DNA of 64,000 bases from Chloroflexota bacterium (GCA_017993775.1 JAGOMA010000013.1:1-64000); one strand, 5' to 3'; positions 26,377 through 35,912 are shown, numbered from the stretch's first letter. Notes: generated from the letters alone by a model not told the origin. Made by a program: numbers and translations.

Positions 26377-27762
26377 ATGTCTTTACGCGGCCGTTTTATC
26401 CTCAGCCACATTTTGCCTCTTTTGCTCATCCTGCCCCTGATCGGCGCGGCGCTCATTTACCTGCTGGAAACCCAGGTGCTGCTGCAAAACCTTTCGGCCA
26501 GCCTGACCCAACAGGCGGCCATTATCAGCGCGGTGGCCAACGGCCGTCCGGAAATCTGGACCAACAGCGACCAGGCCCGGGCATTCCTCGCGCAAATAGA
26601 CGATCAACTCGACAGCAATATCACCCTGCTGGCCCCTTCCGGCGATTCCCTGGCCGCGTCCGAAACGCAGCCAGCGGCAGAAATCCCAACCCCGGACATC
26701 AACGCCCTGCTGGCGAATCGGCAACAAGTCATTATTACCTATCGGTTGGATGAACAGTCGGCCACAATTTTTGTGCCTGTAACCAACGTCAACCAGCAGT
26801 TAATTGGCATTGTGGAAGTCTCGGACGACCTGGAAAGTGTGGCCGGTAGTTTTACGCCGCTCAGCCGGTTTGTGCTGATTGTGCTGCTGGGCGGCCTGGC
26901 GGCGGGTAGTTTGATTGGCTGGATTCTGGCGATTCGTCTGGAAAAACCGATTGGCGGCGTCACCACGGCCGTTGCCGACATCGCCGCCGGTCAGCGCACC
27001 GACCCAATTCCCGAAACAGGCACAAAAGAAACCAAAGAATTGGCCCGCTCGGTGAACGTGTTGGCGACGCGCCTGCGCGAATTGGAAGAGACACGGCAGC
27101 GGCTGCTGGCCAATCTGGTGCATGAATTGGGACGGCCGTTAGGGGCGCTCAAAGCGGCCGTCAACGTGCTGCGCGAAGGAGCCGGAGAAGACCCGGCGCT
27201 GCGTGAAGAACTGCTGGAAGGCATGGACAACACCATCAGCCACATGGAACCACTGCTCGACGACCTGACCCGGCTGCACGGCCAAATCCTGGGCAACATC
27301 ACCTTCAACCTGCAGCAAATCCAACTGGATGTCTGGCTGCCGCCGCTGCTGCTTCCCTGGCGCGCCGCCGCCCAGGAAAAAGGCCTGCTCTGGCACAGCG
27401 ACATTCCGCAGCATTTGCCCGCCGTAACCGCCGACCCGGATCGTCTGGCGCAGGCGGTGGGCAATCTGGTCAGCAACGCCATCAAATACACGCCAACCGG
27501 CGGCTCGGTGGCCGTTTCGGCCGGCGAGACAGACGCCGACGTCTGGATTGAGGTGAAGGACACGGGTCCGGGCATCGCGCCGGATGAGCAGGCGCGTATT
27601 TTCGAGGCGTTTTACCGCAGCAATCGGGGCCGGCGTTTTCCACAGGGACTGGGGTTGGGACTGACCATTGCGAAGGAGATAGTGGTGGGGCAAAACGGCC
27701 GTCTCACCCTCACTTCCACTCCCGGCCAGGGCAGCGCCTTCACCATCCACCTCCCCAAATAA
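26377..27762 (+). CDS. Sensor histidine kinase
   Basis: A 461-residue membrane kinase: transmembrane helix (about 10-30), an extracytoplasmic sensor of about 130 residues, a second helix (about 165-187), HAMP (about 188-240), HisKA with VHELGRPLGALKAAV and phospho-accepting His at H249, and HATPase with NLVSNAIKYTPTGG, DTGPGIAPDE and GLGLGLTIAKEI. The H-box reads HELGRP rather than HELRTP, an uncommon but functional-looking variant. It is the partner of the preceding OmpR-type regulator. Confidence 0.95.
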   Translation: MSLRGRFILSHILPLLLILPLIGAALIYLLETQVLLQNLSASLTQQAAIISAVANGRPEIWTNSDQARAFLAQIDDQLDSNITLLAPSGDSLAASETQPAAEIPTPDINALLANRQQVIITYRLDEQSATIFVPVTNVNQQLIGIVEVSDDLESVAGSFTPLSRFVLIVLLGGLAAGSLIGWILAIRLEKPIGGVTTAVADIAAGQRTDPIPETGTKETKELARSVNVLATRLRELEETRQRLLANLVHELGRPLGALKAAVNVLREGAGEDPALREELLEGMDNTISHMEPLLDDLTRLHGQILGNITFNLQQIQLDVWLPPLLLPWRAAAQEKGLLWHSDIPQHLPAVTADPDRLAQAVGNLVSNAIKYTPTGGSVAVSAGETDADVWIEVKDTGPGIAPDEQARIFEAFYRSNRGRRFPQGLGLGLTIAKEIVVGQNGRLTLTSTPGQGSAFTIHLPK

Positions 27763-27763
27763 A

Positions 27764-27822
27764 AAACGCGGATAAACACGAATAACCATTCGTGCCATCC
27801 GCGTTCATCCACGCGCTATTTT
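27764..27822. repeat. CGCGGATAAACACGAAT spacer repeat
   Basis: ACGCGGATAAACACGAAT is followed by its approximate complement ATTCGTGCCATCCGCGTTCATCC, filling the gap between two convergent genes. Related tracts are at 40515-40600 and 50898-50962. Confidence 0.7.
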
Positions 27823-27828
27823 GCTTCT

Positions 27829-28671
27829 CTACCCTTTCAACGCTCCCGACATCAGGCCGCGCAAAAAATATCGGCCCAAGAAAATATAGATAATCAACGT
27901 CGGAATCGCCGCTACCAGCGACGCGGCCATCTGCACATTCCAGGCAATGATCTGGCTGCCCGCCAGATTGTTCAGCGCCACCGTAATCGGCCAGTTTTCC
28001 GGACTCGTCAATACAACGGCAAACAGGAAATCATTCCACGCGGCCGTAAACTGCCAGATCAACACCACCACAAACGCCGGCGCCGAAACCGGCAAAAAGA
28101 TGTGGTAATACGTTTCCAACAAGCCCGCGCCGTCAATTCGCGCCGCTTCCACCATTTCTTTGGGCACAGTAATATAATAACTGCGAAACGTCAGCGTCGT
28201 AATCGGAATGCCGTAGATGATATGCGTCAGCGCCAGGCCCGGAATGCTGCCATACAAACCCGTCGTGCGCATAAACTGCACCAGCGGAATTAAAATACTC
28301 TGGTATGGAATAAACATCCCAAACAACAGCAGCGGAAACACAATGTCCGCGCCGGGGAAACGCCAGCGGGTCAGGACAAAACCATTGATCGAACCCAGCA
28401 TCGCCGAAATAGCAGCCGTCGGAATCACCAGGCGCAAACTGTTCCACAAATGCGGCGCTAACTGATTATAAGCCGCCACAAAGTTGTCCAGAGCCAGCCC
28501 AGACGGCAAATTCCACATCGTCTTCAGGCTAACTTCGTCAAAGCTTTTAAATCCGGTCACCAACATCACGTACATTGGCAGCAAATAAAAGATGGACATT
28601 ATCAGCAGCAAAATGTACAACCAGGCGCGTGTTGGGGGGCGGCGCGGTGCATCAGCCACTCTTGCTCTCAT
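27829..28671 (-). CDS. Sugar ABC transporter permease, MalG type
   Basis: A 280-residue inner-membrane subunit of a carbohydrate uptake (CUT1) system with six predicted helices. The cytoplasmic coupling motif EMVEAARIDGAGLLETYYHI (about residues 174-193) is the EAA loop that docks the ATPase, and GALKG ends the protein as is usual. Its start overlaps the stop of the MalF-type gene by four bases. No ATPase gene is in the operon, so a shared MsmK/UgpC-type ATPase encoded elsewhere is implied. Confidence 0.94.
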   Translation of the reverse strand: MRARVADAPRRPPTRAWLYILLLIMSIFYLLPMYVMLVTGFKSFDEVSLKTMWNLPSGLALDNFVAAYNQLAPHLWNSLRLVIPTAAISAMLGSINGFVLTRWRFPGADIVFPLLLFGMFIPYQSILIPLVQFMRTTGLYGSIPGLALTHIIYGIPITTLTFRSYYITVPKEMVEAARIDGAGLLETYYHIFLPVSAPAFVVVLIWQFTAAWNDFLFAVVLTSPENWPITVALNNLAGSQIIAWNVQMAASLVAAIPTLIIYIFLGRYFLRGLMSGALKG

Positions 28672-29564
28672 GTTGTGGATTCCTCCCGCAGTGTTTGGTA
28701 AAGGTAAGGAATCACCAAAACCGCCACACTCAATAACAACAGAATACCGATGGACGCGCCACGGCCGTAAAACTGCCCATCAAACGTCGTCGTCCACATA
28801 TACACAGACGGCACGTCCAACGCAACCTGCTTCCCGGCCACCGCAATAATCAGATCAAACACCTTCAGCGAAATGTGGCCCAGGATAATCATCGCGCTTA
28901 ACGTCACCGGCCATAACAGCGGCAAAATAATCCGACGGTAAATATAAATTTCAGAAGCGCCATCCACACGCGCCGCTTCCCGCAACGATTCGGGAATTGC
29001 CCGCAAGCCGCCCAGATACAAAGCCATCGTATACCCAGACATTTGCCAGATAGCCGGAATCGCAATGGCCGCAATGCCCCAGTTCGGCGTGGTATGCCAC
29101 TTATTCACCAGAAAATCCAGCCCCAACGAATCAAACAAAAGGTTCAGGCCGCTCATGCGCGACCCCATCGCCGGATTCATCAGCCAACGCCAGACCACGC
29201 CGGTCACAATAAACGAAATCGCCATGGGGAAAAGGAACAAGCTGCGAAAAAAAGATTCGCCGCGCAGCCCCTGATCCAGCAAAATCGCCAGACCAACGCC
29301 TAAAAACAAACACCCCCCAACAAATAAAATCGTAAATACCAGGGTATTACGAACATCAATGTGAAAGCGCGGATCCTTAAACAAACCCAGATAATTCCCC
29401 AGGCCGATAAACTCATAATCAGGCAGCAGCCCAATCCAATTGCTTAACGATACCCGCACCGACCAGGCAATAAACCCGTACACGAAGATCAGCACCGCCA
29501 AAATCGATGGCGACACCAGAACCATCGCCACAATGGTATCTTTGTCGAGCTTCTTTAGCGCCAT
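28668..29564 (-). CDS. Sugar ABC transporter permease, MalF/UgpA type
   Basis: A 298-residue CUT1 permease with six predicted helices and the EAA loop ESLREAARVDGASEIYIYRR (about residues 196-215). The ATG at 29564 has AAAGGGA upstream; an earlier in-frame ATG at 29621 would translate the terminator-like hairpin before it. It forms the channel with the MalG-type subunit encoded immediately downstream. Between it and the binding-protein gene lies an intercistronic hairpin with T-run. Confidence 0.94.
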   Translation of the reverse strand: MALKKLDKDTIVAMVLVSPSILAVLIFVYGFIAWSVRVSLSNWIGLLPDYEFIGLGNYLGLFKDPRFHIDVRNTLVFTILFVGGCLFLGVGLAILLDQGLRGESFFRSLFLFPMAISFIVTGVVWRWLMNPAMGSRMSGLNLLFDSLGLDFLVNKWHTTPNWGIAAIAIPAIWQMSGYTMALYLGGLRAIPESLREAARVDGASEIYIYRRIILPLLWPVTLSAMIILGHISLKVFDLIIAVAGKQVALDVPSVYMWTTTFDGQFYGRGASIGILLLLSVAVLVIPYLYQTLREESTT

Positions 29565-29577
29565 AAGGCATCCCTTT

Positions 29578-29618
29578 AAAAAAAGGGGCGAGTACAAGCA
29601 CAATCCTGTACTCGCCCC
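29578..29618 (-). terminator. Intercistronic terminator or attenuator
   Basis: On the minus strand GGGGCGAGTACA (29618-29607) pairs with TGTACTCGCCCC (29596-29585), followed by seven T residues. It lies between the binding-protein gene and the permease genes. That is the usual place for partial termination that keeps binding protein in excess over the membrane subunits. Confidence 0.85.
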
Positions 29619-29637
29619 CACAAGAACTTAACCTAAA

Positions 29638-32196
29638 TTATTGGCAAGGACCGGAAGCAGCACAGGCGTCAACCAATGCCGTCTGGAAACCAGCCACATC
29701 GCCACTGCCCAAGAACAAACCCAGCGCGGTATCAATTTCCGATTTCCAACTGTCGTTGGCCACCACGCCGTGGGTCAGACTGCCCACCACGGTATTGCTG
29801 GCCCAATCATCCATCGCCGATTGCAGGTATTCGCCATACAAAGCGCGGTCGCCATCGCTGCGCGCCGGGATAGAACCTTTGACCGGGTTGAAGGCGTCTT
29901 GCCCTTCCAGAGAGCCAGCAACCGTCAGCCAGGCAATGGCGGTGTCACGGTGCGGCGCGCCTACGGGCAGCACAAAGCTGTCGGAAAGGAATTGGAAGTT
30001 GCCGACCGTGCCCGGAACAGGCGCCCAGGTATAACCTTCTTGCGGCACAGAGCCAAGCTCGCGGAAGAAGCCTTCCTGCCAGTCGCCCATCACGTTAAAA
30101 GCGGCGTCGCCATCCAAAACGATCTGACCGGCATCCTGCCAGCTTAGAGCCGAAGCGTCGCTGTTGACGTAGGTGAGGACTTTGGCGTAATTGTCCAACG
30201 CCTGCGTTACCTCAGCGCTGGCCCAATCGCCGCTGCCATCCCATAACGCGTTGTACCCATCGGGACCAAGCGACGCCAGGAGAACCGTTTCAAAGAGGTG
30301 CATGGCTGTCCATTGTTCGCCCATCGCCAGGGGGGCATCCATGCCGTTGGCTTGCAAGGTGTCCATGGCGGCAAACCATTCGTCAAGCGTCGTCGGCATG
30401 TCGATGCCGTTGTCGGCCAGGACGGTGGGGTTGGCCCACAGAACATTGGCGCGGTGGATGTTCACCGGCACGGAGTAGATGTTGCCATCTTGCGAGATGA
30501 GAGGGATGAGGGTGGCGGGCATGACGTCCAGCCACTTGTTTTCTTCATAGAGGAAGTTCAATGGTTCCAACTGGCCGGCGGCCACGTAGGTGCCGATGAG
30601 TTCCTGACCGGCATGGCCTTGCCAGCTATCTGGGGCATCACCAGCCTGGAGGCGGGTGGCCAACACTGCGCGGGCATTGGTGCCGGCGCCGCCGGCCACG
30701 GCCGCGTTCTGGAATTCAACATTGGGGTATTTTTCAGCAAATACTTTGATCATGGCTTCGAGGCCGGCCGCTTCGCCGCCGCCTGTCCACCAGGAGAATA
30801 CTTCCACCGGACCAGAAACATCGGCCATTGCCCCTTCAGCGGGAGCAGTGTCTAAAGCCTGCTGATTCGAAGCGCCAGCGGCCGCCGCGAGAGCGGATTG
30901 CAGCGTGGCTACATCGCCGCCAGCCAGGTACAGACCCAGGGCGGTGTCAATTTCCGATTTCCAACTGTCGTTGGCCACCACGCCGTGGGTCAGGCTGCCC
31001 ACCACGGTATTGCTGGCCCAATCATCCATCGCCGATTGCAGGTATTCGCCGTACAAAGCGCGATCGCCATCGCTGCGCGCCGGGATAGAACCTTTGACCG
31101 GGTTGAAGGCGTCTTGCCCTTCCAGGGAGCCGGCAACTGTCAGCCAGGCAATGGCGGCGTCACGGTGCGGCGCACCCACGGGCAGCACAAAGCTGTCGGA
31201 GAGGAACTGGAAGTTGCCAGCCGTGCCGGGAACAGGCGCCCAGACATAATCCACGTTGGGGGCTTTGCCCAATTCGCGGAAGAACCCTTCTTGCCAGTCG
31301 CCCATCACGTTGAAGGCGGCATCGCCATCAATGACCAGTTGGCCAGCGTCTTGCCAGCTTAGAGCTGAGGCGTCGCTGTTGGTGTAGGTGAGGGCTTTGG
31401 CGTAATTGTCCAATGCCTGCGTGAACTCGGCGCTGGCCCAATCACCGGAGCCATCCCACATGGCGTTGTAGCCATCGGGGCCTAAAGAGGCCAGCATGAT
31501 GGTTTCAAAAAGGTGCATGGCGGTCCATTGTTCACCCATGGCCAGCGGGGCGTCCATGCCATTGGCTTGCAGGGTGTCCATGGCGGCAAACCACTCATCC
31601 AAAGTTGTCGGCATTTCCAGGCCATTATCGGCCAGGACGGTGGGGTTGGCCCACAGAACGTTGGCGCGGTGGATGTTGACCGGCACGGAGTAGATGTTGC
31701 CATCTTGGGAAATGAGGGGGATGAGGGTGGCGGGCATAACATCCAGCCATCCATTTTGTTCGTAGAGGAAGTTTAATGGTTCCAACTGACCGGCGGCCAC
31801 GTAGGTGCCGATGAGTTCCTGACCGGCATGGCCTTGCCAGCTATCCGGGGCATCGCCAGCCTGGAGGCGGGTGGCCAACACTGCGCGGGCATTGGTGCCG
31901 GCGCCGCCGGCTACGGCCGCGTTCACAAATTCGATGTCTGGATATTTTTCTTGGAAGACTTTGATCATGGCTTCCAGGCCGGCGGCTTCGCCACCACCGG
32001 TCCACCAGGAAAAGACTTCGACCATGTTGCCGCCTTCGGCGGGCATCTCGGCTGGCGCTTCGGTGGGGGCGGCTTCTACGGCCGTTTCCGGCGCAGTTGT
32101 CGCGGCGGGTTGGTCAGTTGTGCTGCCGCCGCAAGCGGCCAATAACAGAGCGAACACAATCAACAACAAGACGGGTAAATAATGGGTCTTCTTCAT
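29638..32196 (-). CDS. Double-domain sugar-binding lipoprotein (tandem duplication)
   Basis: An 852-residue lipoprotein made of two nearly identical family-1 extracellular solute-binding domains in one frame. The signal peptide ends in a lipobox LLAAC with lipid Cys at C22, followed by a Pro/Ala/Thr/Glu linker. Domain 1 begins VEVFSWWTGGGEAAG at about residue 59 and domain 2 begins with the same residues at 464. Both share long identical stretches such as RLQAGDAPDSWQGHAGQE and IPARSDGDRALYGEY. I estimate about nine identical residues in ten; differences are spread along the domain. The usual binding protein has one domain of about 400 residues. It heads the operon for the two sugar permeases. 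Start ATG 32196 has GAGGAG upstream. The sugar is unknown. Confidence 0.93.
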   Translation of the reverse strand: MKKTHYLPVLLLIVFALLLAACGGSTTDQPAATTAPETAVEAAPTEAPAEMPAEGGNMVEVFSWWTGGGEAAGLEAMIKVFQEKYPDIEFVNAAVAGGAGTNARAVLATRLQAGDAPDSWQGHAGQELIGTYVAAGQLEPLNFLYEQNGWLDVMPATLIPLISQDGNIYSVPVNIHRANVLWANPTVLADNGLEMPTTLDEWFAAMDTLQANGMDAPLAMGEQWTAMHLFETIMLASLGPDGYNAMWDGSGDWASAEFTQALDNYAKALTYTNSDASALSWQDAGQLVIDGDAAFNVMGDWQEGFFRELGKAPNVDYVWAPVPGTAGNFQFLSDSFVLPVGAPHRDAAIAWLTVAGSLEGQDAFNPVKGSIPARSDGDRALYGEYLQSAMDDWASNTVVGSLTHGVVANDSWKSEIDTALGLYLAGGDVATLQSALAAAAGASNQQALDTAPAEGAMADVSGPVEVFSWWTGGGEAAGLEAMIKVFAEKYPNVEFQNAAVAGGAGTNARAVLATRLQAGDAPDSWQGHAGQELIGTYVAAGQLEPLNFLYEENKWLDVMPATLIPLISQDGNIYSVPVNIHRANVLWANPTVLADNGIDMPTTLDEWFAAMDTLQANGMDAPLAMGEQWTAMHLFETVLLASLGPDGYNALWDGSGDWASAEVTQALDNYAKVLTYVNSDASALSWQDAGQIVLDGDAAFNVMGDWQEGFFRELGSVPQEGYTWAPVPGTVGNFQFLSDSFVLPVGAPHRDTAIAWLTVAGSLEGQDAFNPVKGSIPARSDGDRALYGEYLQSAMDDWASNTVVGSLTHGVVANDSWKSEIDTALGLFLGSGDVAGFQTALVDACAASGPCQ

Positions 32197-32309
32197 ATCT
32201 GCTTTCTCCTCGTTAGATAGACATGAACCACAAATCACAGCCCACGGCTAAGGGGTTTTAGGGCTGGTAAAGTGACTATACTGAAGAAAGGGGGTTCATT
32301 CAAGGGCGT

Positions 32310-32329
32310 TTGTGACATATGTGCGACAA
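32310..32329. promoter_or_regulatory. Weak dyad upstream of the sugar operon
   Basis: TTGTGACATATGTGCGACAA pairs at seven of ten positions and lies about 115 bp upstream of the binding-protein start, a plausible place for an operator. No regulator gene is adjacent. The rest of 32197-32426 shows no other structure. Confidence 0.25.
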
Positions 32330-32426
32330 ATATATGCCATTGTTTGGGTAAGTTGTACAAAAATTGAGCTGGCAGTTGGTGGGTAGGGGGGATATGAACG
32401 GGCGAATGGGTCAGATTGTTAGCCCG

Positions 32427-33680
32427 TTAACGCACAATGTCTAGTTCGCGCAGGGTGGTCAGGATGGTGTCGCGGCGAATGGGTTTGGAGTGAAAACGGG
32501 TTGCGCCGAGCGAGTATGCCAATTCGGGGTCGTTAAAAACGGAGCATACGATAATCGGGATGGTAGCGGTTTGCGGCTGGCTGCGAAGAATCTGCAAAAT
32601 TTCCCAGCCGCTCGCGCCGGGAATCATCACGTCTAAAATGATGGCGTCGGGGATGAGTTCTTGGGCCAGTTTTAGCCCTTCGGGACCGCTGGTGGAGGTG
32701 ATGACGCGGCAGTCGTGGCCGGTGAGATACCGATCGAGCAGTTCCACCAGCCCTTCGTTATCGTCCACGACCAGAATCACGGCGGCGTGGCTGGTGAGAT
32801 TGAGTACGATGGCCTGACGGCCGTTCATCCCCATCTCCTGCCGTATTGTCCAGCCTAACCGGCCGACAAGCTGCTCAATGACCTCATCCACAATTGGCGC
32901 GTCGCCGGAATCGACCGGCACATAGCCCAACGTCAGCATAACCTGCTCCTGGCGCGGGTTGAGACGCACGGTAAGCGACTCCTTTTCGGCCAGGCGTATC
33001 AGACGACTAAACAGGCTGACGAATATTTGTTGGGAAACGGCCGTGTCCACAGACACCACCACCGCTTCATCCGGCATGGTGAGGGCAAACGACAGGCCAT
33101 GCTGCTCCGCCAGAGGAGACACCGCTTTCAGGGCATCCCGCAGCAATCCGCGCAAATCCAACGGCTGCAAATGGGTCTCTAACAACGAAATCTCGGCGGC
33201 CACCGAGGATAATTCATGCGCCGAAAAGGCCGTCTCGATCAGGTCGTCGGGGGCTAAATCGGCCTGCTCTTCGGGCTGGGTTTCCTGGCGACGCGCCCAC
33301 AAAATCGCGGCGACGCTTTCTTCGCCACGGCGCAGCGACCGGTGGGCCTGACGCGCCGATAAACCCAGCCGGTTGGCGGCGTCTTGCACTGTCACGCCTT
33401 CGATATAACGAAGTTGGAGTAAATTGTAGAGGCGCGCATCGGAAACCTGGGACGATGAATGCGGGCCGGGGCTGATGGCTTCTATGGCGGTGATCAATTC
33501 GCGCCGCAGGTGGTGGCCAAGCGTCTGGTTGGCTGGCATTCGAGCGGGGGCAAAGGCGGCCGCCAGGGGCAGCCGCTGCAAAAAGTTGAAATCATAGAGG
33601 TGTTCCAGCGCCTGTTTTACCTGGTCCACAAAGTCTTTGGACGGGGCGGCCGGATCGGGAAATGGTTCAATGTGACTCAT
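32427..33680 (-). CDS. HTH-receiver regulator with degenerate kinase-like middle
   Basis: A 417-residue protein of unusual build. Residues 60-130 contain a sigma-70 region-4-like helix-turn-helix (LQLRYIEGVTVQDAANRLGL then SARQAHRSLRRGEE). Residues 150-290 look like a degenerate histidine-kinase dimerisation/ATPase region without clear N, G1 or G2 boxes. Residues 295-417 are a receiver with VVDDN, acceptor Asp in IILDVMIPGASGW and lysine in HSKPI. It overlaps the upstream hybrid kinase gene by four bases, so it is presumably the kinase's output partner. It may bind DNA through the region-4-like segment. The role of the middle region is not known. Confidence 0.75.
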   Translation of the reverse strand: MSHIEPFPDPAAPSKDFVDQVKQALEHLYDFNFLQRLPLAAAFAPARMPANQTLGHHLRRELITAIEAISPGPHSSSQVSDARLYNLLQLRYIEGVTVQDAANRLGLSARQAHRSLRRGEESVAAILWARRQETQPEEQADLAPDDLIETAFSAHELSSVAAEISLLETHLQPLDLRGLLRDALKAVSPLAEQHGLSFALTMPDEAVVVSVDTAVSQQIFVSLFSRLIRLAEKESLTVRLNPRQEQVMLTLGYVPVDSGDAPIVDEVIEQLVGRLGWTIRQEMGMNGRQAIVLNLTSHAAVILVVDDNEGLVELLDRYLTGHDCRVITSTSGPEGLKLAQELIPDAIILDVMIPGASGWEILQILRSQPQTATIPIIVCSVFNDPELAYSLGATRFHSKPIRRDTILTTLRELDIVR

Positions 33681-35863
33681 ACGGATTCTGTGGCCGGCGT
33701 GGGTTTTAGGCCTGCCAGCGCCGCTTTTAGAAAATGCAAGGTTTCGGCCGGATGCCAGGGCGTAGACTGAACAATCCTGACCTGATGCCCATATTGTGCC
33801 AGGGTCTCTTCAATATAGCTAGTCGCCGTGAGCAAAATAACGGACACGGCCGTTAATTCCGGCGTGTTTTGCATGGTTTCCAGCACCGCAAAACCATCCA
33901 CTTCCGGCATCATCAAATCGAGGATAACCAGATCGGGCGGCGATTGGCGCATGGCCAGCAGCCCACTGCGCCCTTCATAAGCGATGCGGACGGCGAAACG
34001 GCCGTTTCGCGCCCCCAAACTGCGCTCGACCAACTGGCAGACGCCCGGATTGTCATCAATCACCAACACATCATGCACACCACCGATACGGTCAATTTCG
34101 GCCAACAGATGGGCAAAATCGATGGGTTTGGTGAGGCAGGCGCGCGCGCCCAGCGTGGTGGCCATCCACGACTGGCTGGGCAGGGAGCACTCGATGATGG
34201 GCGCCGTGACGCCTTCTGTTAGCGTCGGGTCGGCCTGCTGCCCGGGCTGGACGTTTACCAGCACGGCCAATGGGTGCTGCACGGCGGCCAGGGCAGCCAG
34301 CGATTCGCCGTCTTCCAGGGGAATGACGGCAAAATTATCCAGATGGCGGGCGATCAGGCTGCGTACCTGGGCGTCTGGTTCTACCAGGAGCAGACACGGC
34401 CGTATCTGGCGAACGGGCGGTTCCATCGGGCGGGTGCGGTAAAGATGGCCTGCCGGTTCGGCCAGCGGGTCGATGGGCAGCGTGAAGGAGAAAACAGAAC
34501 CCTGGCCCAGAACGCTTTCGACCCAGATACGGCCGTCGTGGGCTTCCACAAAACGCTGGCAGATGGCCAATCCCAAACCCGCGCCGCCATGGCTGCGGCT
34601 GAGGGAATAATCGACTTGATAAAACTCGGTGAAGATGTCGTCCAATTTTTCGGCCGGGATACCTGGCCCGGTGTCCTGCACGTGGACGGTGATGTGGTTG
34701 GCTTCGGAGACGGCCGTTAACGTGACACTGCCCGACGTCGTGAAACGGTGAGCATTGTTGAGCAAATTCAACAGCACCTGACGAATCCGCGTCTGATCTA
34801 TGGCCACTTCCGGCAGGGCCTCATCCACCACCACCCGCAAAGTCACAGCATCCGATTTTTCAAACAAATTGCCCACAATAGCCGCCGCTTCGCGCATCAA
34901 AGCAGCCAGATCGGTCGGCTCTTTTTTCAGGGTGAAACCCACCATTTCAAAGCGGGAAAGGTCCAAAATATCATCGATCATTTCCAGCAGGTGGCGGCTG
35001 TTGCGATAAATCTGGTAAACATCGCGCATGAGCGGCGGCGGCAATCCTTCCGGGCCATACACCTCCGGCGACAGGTACATCACTTCGCTAAAGCCTAAAA
35101 TAATGCTCAATGGGGTGCGCAGTTCATGGCTGATGTTGGCCGCAAATTGTTCTTTGAGCTGGCGCGCCTGTTGGGCTTCTTTATGGGCAATCATCAATTC
35201 ATATTCGGTTCGCTCGCGGATGTCGTTGACAATGCGCAGCGATTTGACCATGGAACGCAGTTCGGCTTGCTGGCTGCGGGTTGTGGCTAGCAGGGATTTG
35301 CTTTGTTCGTTCATCTGCCAGACCCAATCCAGGGTGGTGTAGAGCGTGCGCACAGCCAAAACAGCGATAGCCGCGGCTAAGACAAGCAGGCAAAGAACGG
35401 GAGCCAGATCGTAGGGGCGCAGGTCGTTGAGGGACAGATAAGCTGCCAATGCGCCAACGGCAACGGCCGTGCCAAATTCACTATTCCGCACCAGTAATGA
35501 ATTGCCAAAAACGAGCAGCAGCCCTGTGTAGGGTATCCAGGGCATCGAAAACAGCCACATCGCCAGCAAGAGAACGGCCGTTGCCCCCCACACCAACGCC
35601 CACCGCGCCACAGCCGGATGATCTACGCGCAGCCACAAAACAGACACGCCCAACGCAGAAACCGCAAACCAAAACAGCAGCATGTCCAGCGGAAAAGCCA
35701 CCGGCGATTCATAAAACAACACCAAAAGCTGCGCCACCGCCAGAACCAAGATCACCAGGCGCAGGGTCAGTTGGCCGCGTAAATCTTCCAGGTTCACGCG
35801 CAAACTTTCCAGACGCGGCTGGGCGGCATCGGGAAATTTAATTGTCGGGACTATGTCGGTCAT
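33677..35863 (-). CDS. Multi-helix hybrid histidine kinase with two receivers
   Basis: A 728-residue kinase with five to six N-terminal transmembrane helices (about 30-170) and almost no extracytoplasmic domain, a coiled coil, HisKA with ISHELRTPLS and His at H246, and a HATPase (LLNLLNNAHRF, DTGPGIPAEK, GGAGLGLAI). Two receivers follow. The first has lost the acceptor aspartate (LAVLVNVQPG where LLLLDVMMP is usual) but keeps a lysine. The second has VIDDN and D in LVILDLMMPEVDG but lacks the usual lysine (QSTPW). ATG 35863 is taken because AAGG lies just upstream; a GTG two codons earlier is possible. It overlaps the HTH-receiver gene by four bases. Confidence 0.9.
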   Translation of the reverse strand: MTDIVPTIKFPDAAQPRLESLRVNLEDLRGQLTLRLVILVLAVAQLLVLFYESPVAFPLDMLLFWFAVSALGVSVLWLRVDHPAVARWALVWGATAVLLLAMWLFSMPWIPYTGLLLVFGNSLLVRNSEFGTAVAVGALAAYLSLNDLRPYDLAPVLCLLVLAAAIAVLAVRTLYTTLDWVWQMNEQSKSLLATTRSQQAELRSMVKSLRIVNDIRERTEYELMIAHKEAQQARQLKEQFAANISHELRTPLSIILGFSEVMYLSPEVYGPEGLPPPLMRDVYQIYRNSRHLLEMIDDILDLSRFEMVGFTLKKEPTDLAALMREAAAIVGNLFEKSDAVTLRVVVDEALPEVAIDQTRIRQVLLNLLNNAHRFTTSGSVTLTAVSEANHITVHVQDTGPGIPAEKLDDIFTEFYQVDYSLSRSHGGAGLGLAICQRFVEAHDGRIWVESVLGQGSVFSFTLPIDPLAEPAGHLYRTRPMEPPVRQIRPCLLLVEPDAQVRSLIARHLDNFAVIPLEDGESLAALAAVQHPLAVLVNVQPGQQADPTLTEGVTAPIIECSLPSQSWMATTLGARACLTKPIDFAHLLAEIDRIGGVHDVLVIDDNPGVCQLVERSLGARNGRFAVRIAYEGRSGLLAMRQSPPDLVILDLMMPEVDGFAVLETMQNTPELTAVSVILLTATSYIEETLAQYGHQVRIVQSTPWHPAETLHFLKAALAGLKPTPATESV

Positions 35864-35912
35864 GGTCACCTTTTCTTCAGGGCATCTTCACAGGTGCGAG
35901 TTTTTGCTCAAT

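Noticed and set aside
29638..32196. Treating the doubled binding protein as an assembly error
   Set aside because: The two halves differ at many scattered residues and the frame stays open across the junction with a distinct linker. A collapsed or duplicated read error would give identical copies. It still deserves long-read confirmation.
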